Assembly: GCA_902551155.1 (NCBI GenBank)
Contig: CACDBG010000010.1
Coordinates: 1 to 45,484, forward strand
Direction of reading: 5' to 3'
Source of the DNA: an uncultured Verrucomicrobiota bacterium
GTDB lineage: Bacteria; Verrucomicrobiota; Verrucomicrobiia; Limisphaerales; UBA1100
DNA: 45,484 nt
Program-made: the position numbers and the translations under genes
The notes under the pieces: model-generated
Told to the model about the DNA's origin: nothing
The model's input: only the letters and a program-made list of their open reading frames with translations
Databases searched by the model: none
Part shown: positions 39,733 through 45,484 of the stretch, piece by piece
How positions within the stretch are numbered: the first letter of the stretch is position 1
How the letters are laid out: each line of letters opens with the position of its first letter

Positions 39733-40368
39733 TTAGGGGCCGTAGATTTTGCACTTCGGCAACGCCTTCTTTAATTCAGCCACTCCCACTTTGGTGACTT
39801 GGGTGGCACGCAAGTAAAGGTAATCGAGCTTCTTCAACTTGGCCACGTCCTTGAGGCCCACGTCGGTGATTTGGGTGTGCATCAATTGAAGCTTGGTAAG
39901 CTGCTGTAACTTGGCCACCTCTTTGAGGCCCGCGTCGGTGATTTGGGTGTCGGTCAAGTCAAGTACTTCGAGCTTCTGCAACTTAGCCACTTCCTTGAGA
40001 CCCGCGTCGGTGGTTTTGGTACTAAAAATTGTTAGCCATACAATATTCTGCAACTTGGCCACTTCTTTTAGTCCCGCATCGGTGATTTGGGTACCGCTTA
40101 GATTAAGATCGTAGAGCTTCTGCAACTTGGCCACGTCCTTGAGGCCCTCGTCGGTGATTTGGCTACCGCCCAATCCAAGCCAGGTGACTTTTTCCAAATC
40201 CGCTTCGGTGAGGATACCTTCTGGTTTCTCGAGTGACTCACGAACCGCCTTCTCAACAATGGGGTCGGTGATGAGCTTCTCATCCGCTGGATCAGGGGCA
40301 GCTTTTCGCGTGTCGTTGGAACACCCCACCAACACCACGGCCGCCATCATCACGAGAATCTGTTTCAT
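39733..40368 (-). CDS. Leucine-rich-repeat lipoprotein (cassette 1)
   Basis: MKQILVMMAAVVLVGCSND lipobox; about 5 LRR units of the form 'LxxLxLxxTQITDAGLKEVAKLQK'. The track start is 40374. Confidence 0.88.
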   Translation of the reverse strand: MKQILVMMAAVVLVGCSNDTRKAAPDPADEKLITDPIVEKAVRESLEKPEGILTEADLEKVTWLGLGGSQITDEGLKDVAKLQKLYDLNLSGTQITDAGLKEVAKLQNIVWLTIFSTKTTDAGLKEVAKLQKLEVLDLTDTQITDAGLKEVAKLQQLTKLQLMHTQITDVGLKDVAKLKKLDYLYLRATQVTKVGVAELKKALPKCKIYGP

Positions 40369-40577
40369 GCCCATCAGTCTACGCCACCGCCCTCAACCTG
40401 ACTACTATAAATAAAAATGTATTTTGTAATCGCCCTCAGCCGTCCAGCCCTTTTAGCCTCACCGCCATCCCGCGAGGAGCGGTAAAGTCGATCAAACCCC
40501 GGCGGTGATTTTGTGCAAATTCTGTGCAAGTCAGTGTGTCTAATATGAGCTATATGAGCCGTTTTAGAGGATGAGTG

Positions 40578-40600
40578 ATTTACAGTTTATGCCTGTAAAT
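40578..40600. repeat. Inverted repeat ATTTACAG-N7-CTGTAAAT; third ATTTACAG copy at 40629-40636 abuts core copy 2
   Basis: atttacagtttatgcctgtaaat read directly. Confidence 0.7.
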
Positions 40601-40635
40601 GAGCCTATAGCACAGTGTGAGCATATAAATTTACA

Positions 40636-40685
40636 GACTCATAATCCCTTGGTCGCAGGTTCGAATCCTGCCGGGCCCACCATTT
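40636..40685 (+). repeat. att-like core copy 2: 50-bp perfect duplicate of the tRNA 3' half
   Basis: Exact match to 39557-39606, from the anticodon stem-loop through CCA. Confidence 0.95.
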
Positions 40686-40902
40686 CGCCCGAGCACTGAT
40701 ATATCGGGCTATTCGTAGCTTTCCTTATACCCAGACATACAAAATAGGGCCAAATTGCACCCGCTTTGCACCCGCTTGGGTTGTTGAAGAGATGCGCTAG
40801 GGTTTTTGACCATAGCACTTTTTACCGACTCCATATCGGCCTTAACGGTCCTTAAGTGATTCTCCGTTGCCCTAACATGGGCCAATCGATAACCTCAAAG
40901 CC

Positions 40903-42624
40903 ATGAAACAGCTCCTCTTGATATGCGCGGTGGTGGCTTTGGTGGGATGTGGCGATGGTGGTAATGATGGCGGTGGCGGTGAAGGTAATGATGGCGGTGG
41001 CGGTGAAGGTAATGGGGCTGAATCTTCTCCACCTACTAAAGTTAAGATAACAGACATTCACTTTGAAAAAGCGCTGCAAGGAATATTTATTTATACAAAA
41101 GGTGCCGAACTTGAATTCACCGACCAAGTAAGAACAACGCTAATTTTAGATTTTCCAAAGAAATCCATCTCAAGTATTGAAGGAATCCAAATATTTAAAA
41201 ATCTAGATAAGCTAAATCTTGGCGACAATAAATTGATCAGTGTGGAAAGTCTCGAGAATCTCACGCAGTTAACATGGCTGAGTCTTGACAAAAATCGACT
41301 TACTGATTTGAAGGGGCTGGAGAAACTCACGAAATTAGAGGTCCTATATCTCAGAGACAACCCTTCACTCACCAAAGCTCAGATTGATGAGTTACAGAAG
41401 GCGTTGCCGAACTGTAGAATCTTCAGCAACCCAATTTTAACCAAGGAGGATGTCATTCAGGCAGCGATTCATAAAGAATTCGAGAAACCCACAGGCGAAC
41501 TCACCAAGGCGGACTTGGAGAAGGTGAAAAGACTGAATCTGACGGGCAAACAGCTAACCTCTATTAAGGGACTAGAACTAGAGAATCTCACAAAGTTAGA
41601 GGCGCTGGATCTCTCCAACAATAAACTGACCGATGTAAAGGGCCTGGAAAAGCTGACGCAGTTAACGGAGCTGGATCTCTCCAACAATAAACTGACCGAT
41701 GTAAAGGGCCTGGAAAAGCTGACGCAGTTAACGGAGCTGGATCTCAGTGACAACTCCGACCTCACCAAGACTCAGATTGACCAATTGCAAAAGGCATTGC
41801 CGAAGTGCAGAATCTACATAAACGGCGGTGGTTACTTCTTCAACAGCAACCCCAAGAAAATTGGTAACACATCGCCTTCAGCCCTGTTACGCCTTAAACC
41901 ACTTGTGAATAAAGTTTATGTTGGCGAGGTCTTCCCCATTTCCATGGAATTACTTTCTGACAGCCTTCGCTTAAACTACCTACCTGATCCACAACTGTGC
42001 ACAGAAGGGATCCGCTTCACAGGCAGACGATACAAACTTCGAATTGGATCAGGTGTGTCGCTAAACGGACACTATTATTCGAACGTTTTAATTTTTGACA
42101 CCGGAGCAATTGCAATGAAGCCAGGGAAACTTAATGTTTTATTTGAACTACAAGTCACTGTGTGGGATCACCGTGCAGACATTAATGGCCGCAAAAGCAG
42201 ACTACTGCTTCAAACCGACCCCATCGTATTAGAAGTCATTCCGCTGCCAAAAGAAGGCCAACCGAAAAGCTTTACCGGAGCAGTCGGCCAGCTTCAGATG
42301 ACTACATCAGTCAAACCAAACCGCGTTGAGGTGGGTGAACCCATTAAACTATCAGTCACCCTTTCAGGCCAAGGGACACTGGATAACACCCCCATCCCCG
42401 AAGCAGATTCCTGGGAAGGATTCAAAACATTTGCAGCAACCAGCGAGGTTCAGTATACCGACATACGCCATCTTAATTCGCGCAAGACATTCCAACGTAT
42501 GGTCATTCCTACACAACCCACACTGTCCCATATGCCAGCCTTAAAATTCAGTTATTTTAATCCCCGTACCGAAAAATACGTCACCTTGCGCTCTCCTTCC
42601 AGCCGCATTGAAGTTACCGAGTAA
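40903..42624 (+). CDS. LRR lipoprotein with C-terminal BatD-like (aerotolerance) region (cassette 2)
   Basis: MKQLLLICAVVALVGCGDG lipobox; Gly-rich linker; internalin-like LRRs 'LTELDLSNNKLTDVKGLEKLTQ'; then 'VIPLPKEGQPKSFTGAVGQLQMTTSVKPNRVEVGEPIKLSVTLSGQGTLDNTPIPEADSWEGFKTF', BatD-like. Confidence 0.85.
   Translation: MKQLLLICAVVALVGCGDGGNDGGGGEGNDGGGGEGNGAESSPPTKVKITDIHFEKALQGIFIYTKGAELEFTDQVRTTLILDFPKKSISSIEGIQIFKNLDKLNLGDNKLISVESLENLTQLTWLSLDKNRLTDLKGLEKLTKLEVLYLRDNPSLTKAQIDELQKALPNCRIFSNPILTKEDVIQAAIHKEFEKPTGELTKADLEKVKRLNLTGKQLTSIKGLELENLTKLEALDLSNNKLTDVKGLEKLTQLTELDLSNNKLTDVKGLEKLTQLTELDLSDNSDLTKTQIDQLQKALPKCRIYINGGGYFFNSNPKKIGNTSPSALLRLKPLVNKVYVGEVFPISMELLSDSLRLNYLPDPQLCTEGIRFTGRRYKLRIGSGVSLNGHYYSNVLIFDTGAIAMKPGKLNVLFELQVTVWDHRADINGRKSRLLLQTDPIVLEVIPLPKEGQPKSFTGAVGQLQMTTSVKPNRVEVGEPIKLSVTLSGQGTLDNTPIPEADSWEGFKTFAATSEVQYTDIRHLNSRKTFQRMVIPTQPTLSHMPALKFSYFNPRTEKYVTLRSPSSRIEVTE
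41605..41736 (+). repeat. 66-bp perfect tandem duplication (2 copies) encoding one 22-aa LRR unit
   Basis: 41605-41670 and 41671-41736 are identical (ctggatctctccaacaataaactgaccgatgtaaagggcctggaaaagctgacgcagttaacggag). Confidence 0.93.
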
Positions 42625-42709
42625 CAACCCCGACCTCACCAAGGCGCAGATTGATGAACTGCAAAAGGCATTGCCGAACTGCGGAATCTCCAGCAACCCC
42701 ACGAAGTAA
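42623..42709 (+). pseudogene. Remnant 3' end of an LRR gene
   Basis: Reads NNPDLTKAQIDELQKALPNCGISSNPTK*, close to 'DNPSLTKAQIDELQKALPNCRIFSNP' inside the upstream gene; no start of its own. Confidence 0.8.
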
Positions 42710-42802
42710 CCGCCCTCATTCCTCGCCGTGAAAGTCCTTGAGGGCTTTGGCGAGCCTCCAAAAGGGCTGGACGGTTGATGGCGGTGGCGTAGATTCAAAC
42801 CC

Positions 42803-42991
42803 GTGGGTTACAATTTTGATAAGTTAGGACACATAGCTAATCCACCAAAACCTGCGCCAGACAATAGTTGGAAAAAGTTACTTCCTGCACTTTATATAGG
42901 AATATTTTTCTTTGGTTCAGCAGCAATCGCTTGGTGGGAAGTTGTTGTATTTCTATTTAAAGGGATTACCTCTTACTTCTCCTCCCCGTGA
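42803..42991 (+). CDS. Putative small membrane protein (62 aa) between LRR-type 5' and 3' flanks
   Basis: GTG start; one TM 'LLPALYIGIFFFGSAAIAWWEVVVFLF'; stop lies inside the conserved 3' flank (tcctccccgtga). Confidence 0.4.
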   Translation: MGYNFDKLGHIANPPKPAPDNSWKKLLPALYIGIFFFGSAAIAWWEVVVFLFKGITSYFSSP

Positions 42992-43115
42992 AAGTCCTTG
43001 AAGGCTGTCTGGGATCAATGATGATGGTGTTCTCGTCGAGGTCAGCAAGGCCCAAGACACGCTCTCTTCCGAGCTTCTTATAGCGCACAACGATGGGCTT
43101 CTCTGCTGGCTTCAT
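42966..43115 (-). pseudogene. Truncated ORF, N-terminal fragment of a protein resembling small SprT/metallopeptidase-like phage-type proteins
   Basis: MKPAEKPIVVRYKKLGRERVLGLADLDENTIIIDPRQPSRTFTGRRSKR*; coherent until it runs into the 3'-flank repeat. Confidence 0.4.
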
Positions 43116-43273
43116 TGCTTTTCATTTTAGCATGAAGAGGGAAGGAGAAAACTGCACCCGCTTTGCACCCGCTTTGCACCCGCTGCGATGCCTAGCGATG
43201 CTTTGCGAACCTTAGCGACTTGATTTTTTCCCAGAAAAGTGGCAATTTAACAGCGGTATATGGGCTGTTTTCA

Positions 43274-43298
43274 GTCCGAATCCTGCCGGGCCCACCAT
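43274..43298 (+). repeat. att-like core copy 3 (degenerate): 3' end of the tRNA
   Basis: gtccgaatcctgccgggcccaccat matches tRNA gttcgaatcctgccgggcccaccat with one mismatch; 22 bp exact from 43277. Confidence 0.88.
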
Positions 43299-43346
43299 CT
43301 ACTCCTTCCTTGCTTCCATCACGCCCACATGTATATTCGCATTTAC

Positions 43347-44342
43347 ATGAAGCAAATATTTTATGCCTTATTGGCCGTGATGGTGGCAGGTTGTGGTCAA
43401 AGTAAGCAAGATGAACGGGCTAAACTAGAGGAGGCTGAAAAAACAGCTGAGATCCAAGCGACTGAAGAGCAGTCTGAAATTGCTGTAGAGCAAGAAGAGC
43501 AAAAGCCTGAAGAGACTCCCCAGCGTCCGCAGACTAACCGAAGGCCTGGTGAAGGAGATCAGGGACGTTTTGGTCAACGCGGTTTAGGTGGTGGTTTTGG
43601 TGGAATGCGAAACTTCCTCGAATCTCTCGGGCTCAACGAAGAGCAGCAGGCAAAATTAGAAGAGATTAATGCTGCAAGGCAGGAAGATATGCGCAGTGTT
43701 TTTGAGGAGTTGCGAAACGGAGGGGGCGGACGTGAAGCTATGATGGCTAAATTCAGGGAGTTTGGAGAAAACTACCAGAAAGATATTGAAGCTATCCTTA
43801 CTGAAGAACAAAAGGCAAAGCTGGCTGAATTCCGGGAGCAGCAGACAGAGGGAGGTCAAGGGCGCCCTGGACAAGGAGAGCGTGGTCAAGGTGGGCGCGG
43901 CCAAGGTGGCCGGGGTAATCAATTTGCTTCCTTGGGAGTTAATGAGGAGCAGCAAAAGAAACTAAACACTGCCCGGGAGGCATTAAGCACCCAAATGCGG
44001 GAAGTATTTCTGGATCGAGATACTCCACGTGAGGAACGCGAACCCAAGATAGCGGCGGTTCGGGAAGCTTATGAGGCTAAGCTCAAGGAAATATTGACCG
44101 AAGAGCAATATCAGAATTGGAAAGAGCAGAGCTCCCGGAGCAATCGTGGGCCGGGCGAAGGAGGAGCTCGAGGCCAAGGTAGACGACCAGGAGGTCAGGG
44201 AGGAGCTCAAGGACAGGGTAGGCGACCAGGAGGTCAAGGAGGAGCTCAAGGACAGGGTAGACGGCCAGGAGGTCAAGGAGGAGCTCAAGGTCAGGGTAGG
44301 CGACCCGGCCAAGCCGGGCCGGGTTCAGGAGGGCGTCAATAA
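43347..44342 (+). CDS. Lipoprotein with two Spy/LTXXQ-like helical segments and a Gly/Arg/Gln-rich 13-aa repeat tail
   Basis: MKQIFYALLAVMVAGCGQS lipobox; 'LGLNEEQQAKLEEI', 'ILTEEQKAKLAEF', 'LGVNEEQQKKL', 'ILTEEQYQNW'; C-terminal (GGAQGQGRRPGGQ)n. The track start at 43260 runs through the att remnant. Confidence 0.75.
   Translation: MKQIFYALLAVMVAGCGQSKQDERAKLEEAEKTAEIQATEEQSEIAVEQEEQKPEETPQRPQTNRRPGEGDQGRFGQRGLGGGFGGMRNFLESLGLNEEQQAKLEEINAARQEDMRSVFEELRNGGGGREAMMAKFREFGENYQKDIEAILTEEQKAKLAEFREQQTEGGQGRPGQGERGQGGRGQGGRGNQFASLGVNEEQQKKLNTAREALSTQMREVFLDRDTPREEREPKIAAVREAYEAKLKEILTEEQYQNWKEQSSRSNRGPGEGGARGQGRRPGGQGGAQGQGRRPGGQGGAQGQGRRPGGQGGAQGQGRRPGQAGPGSGGRQ
44163..44310 (+). repeat. 39-bp tandem repeat (3 full units plus a partial)
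   Basis: Units start at 44163, 44202, 44241 and 44280 (ggagctcaaggacagggtaggcgaccaggaggtcaagga), coding 13 aa. Confidence 0.9.
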
Positions 44343-44440
44343 ACGTCGGGGTAAGGCTAATTATCTTTTAAATTAACAACCTCAACGCTACCAGAGGTGA
44401 AGGTGTTTTTTGGTATTGGCCAACATCAAAACTTAAAGCG

Positions 44441-44974
44441 TTAGATTTCCAGCATGGTTGCTATCCCGGTGGCAATTTTTTCAGTGGACCAATCCTCAGA
44501 TAATGGAGGTACATGCAGGAAAGCGGTGTTTATCGGAAATCCGGATCGATAATTGAAATTGAGCAAGGTCCAGTAGGTGCTTTCACATACATATTGACCT
44601 GCGTCGTCGGAAAAATAAGCAGGCAATTCTTTTAGTTGAAAAGCCTTCATAACTTTATCCCATTGCCATTGTCCGGTGAGTCTTGCTGGTCCGTCCAGAA
44701 CTTCAAATTGGTCGGGCTTTCTCGCGAGTCGTTCCAACCGAAACTGTTCTCCCGCCGCCAAGCCAGTGCAAAGACAAGTGGTAGGTTGATATGATTCCAG
44801 TAGATCAAGTAATCGTCCCCGGGCGGTGTGATAATCAACAGGCAGGCACTCGCAATGGATCTGGGGATTATTTTCCTTAGCGATCAGTTGCACTGCCTCC
44901 CAGCTTGAATTGATTTTAAATTCTCCAAATGGTTCGAAACCAGTCAGGAGGGTTTTTTGATTGGGTAAGTTCAT
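44441..44974 (-). CDS. pcp: Pyroglutamyl-peptidase I-like (C15 family)
   Basis: 'LLTGFEPFGEFKINSSWEAV', 'GLAAGEQFRLER', 'AGQYVCESTYW', 'NTAFLHVPPL'. Confidence 0.8.
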   Translation of the reverse strand: MNLPNQKTLLTGFEPFGEFKINSSWEAVQLIAKENNPQIHCECLPVDYHTARGRLLDLLESYQPTTCLCTGLAAGEQFRLERLARKPDQFEVLDGPARLTGQWQWDKVMKAFQLKELPAYFSDDAGQYVCESTYWTLLNFNYRSGFPINTAFLHVPPLSEDWSTEKIATGIATMLEI

Positions 44975-45124
44975 TAATTACTTATAAGTAAAAAATTACG
45001 GGTTAGTAGGTTTCGGTGGGGCCGCAAAAATACTAGCAGTTTAATAAAAAATAAACATTATGAACAAAATGGATTAAATTATCTTTTCCCAGATAAGAGT
45101 TCCTCATGTGCCACCGCCTTTCCG

Positions 45125-45382
45125 TTAACTGGTGTTCTCGACATAAAAGCTCTTTCTTTTTTCCTTGTTAATCCTACTTACCCCGTACAGACCGAAGGCG
45201 ATATAGATCACTACCAATAATTGTGTAAGTATCTGGTTGTTTATTTGGACAGCGTGGAGAAGAAGGCCGCCGAAGTGGGCAATGATGCCAAGCCATATCC
45301 AAATGATTTTCTTCGGCGCATATTTAGAGTAAGGTGAAATATGGCAGCAAAGGCTCTGCCTATGCTTTGCATATAAAAACAA
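45125..45382 (-). CDS. Hypothetical small membrane protein
   Basis: 85 aa with two likely TM segments; no family recognised. Confidence 0.35.
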   Translation of the reverse strand: MFLYAKHRQSLCCHISPYSKYAPKKIIWIWLGIIAHFGGLLLHAVQINNQILTQLLVVIYIAFGLYGVSRINKEKRKSFYVENTS

Positions 45383-45484
45383 ACATCTGTGATGCCGTTT
45401 TGAAGTAAGTGACGATGTAACGTTTCAGGTTTTTCAATTATCTGAGACGAGACTTTAGCTGCGACACTAACTATCTTGAGTTCG

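Noticed and set aside
40636-40685. A second tRNA gene at core copy 2
   Set aside because: Only the anticodon-to-3' half is present; sequence upstream (gtgagcatataaatttaca) cannot form the acceptor and D arms.
41091-41768. Antisense ORFs opposite the LRR gene (41091-41375, 41469-41768) and 39893-40114 opposite cassette-1 LRRs
   Set aside because: Periodic Ser/Leu/Arg translations are mirror images of LRR codons.
42726-42774. Hairpin as an integron attC site
   Set aside because: The flanking sequence (ggttgatg) does not fit the GTTRRRY/RYYYAAC core sites, and no IntI-like gene is in the window.
44163-44310. Regular 39-bp repeats as a possible CRISPR array
   Set aside because: Units are directly adjacent without spacers and encode an in-frame 13-aa repeat in a lipoprotein tail.
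43983-44312. Long antisense ORF (109 aa) and overlapping + frame ORF 44146-44376
   Set aside because: Low-complexity shadows of the 39-bp coding repeat (39 is divisible by 3, so all frames stay open).

Overview
This 45.5 kb window looks chromosomal and is probably from the PVC superphylum (Verrucomicrobiota-like). That assignment is inferred from gene content, not from a search. Most of it is housekeeping: nuoA, pgm, rlmD-like, yicC/gmk/coaC, dapF-dapA-dapB-folK, panB, moaC/mogA, psd, mtnP, glgC, a YjhG-type dehydratase, miaE, and a metal-uptake ABC operon. The main accessory locus is about 39.53-43.30 kb. There, a complete tRNA(CAU) gene (tRNA-Ile2-like) is followed by a perfect 50-bp copy of its 3' half about 1.08 kb downstream and a decayed ~22-25-bp copy another 2.6 kb downstream. 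The two segments between copies each carry an LRR lipoprotein gene, matched short direct repeats near both ends, and no recognisable integrase. Constant sequences flank the ORFs in these segments, and one pair encloses an unrelated small membrane ORF. This resembles serial, integrase-less cassette insertion at a tRNA. Other points of interest are an LRR-BatD chimera, a permease-DtxR fusion like chlamydial YtgCR, a Sel1/S1C protein with its catalytic Ser replaced by Leu, an SGNH-like protein lacking its expected triad, and a G10-tract frameshift in an NtrC-family regulator.
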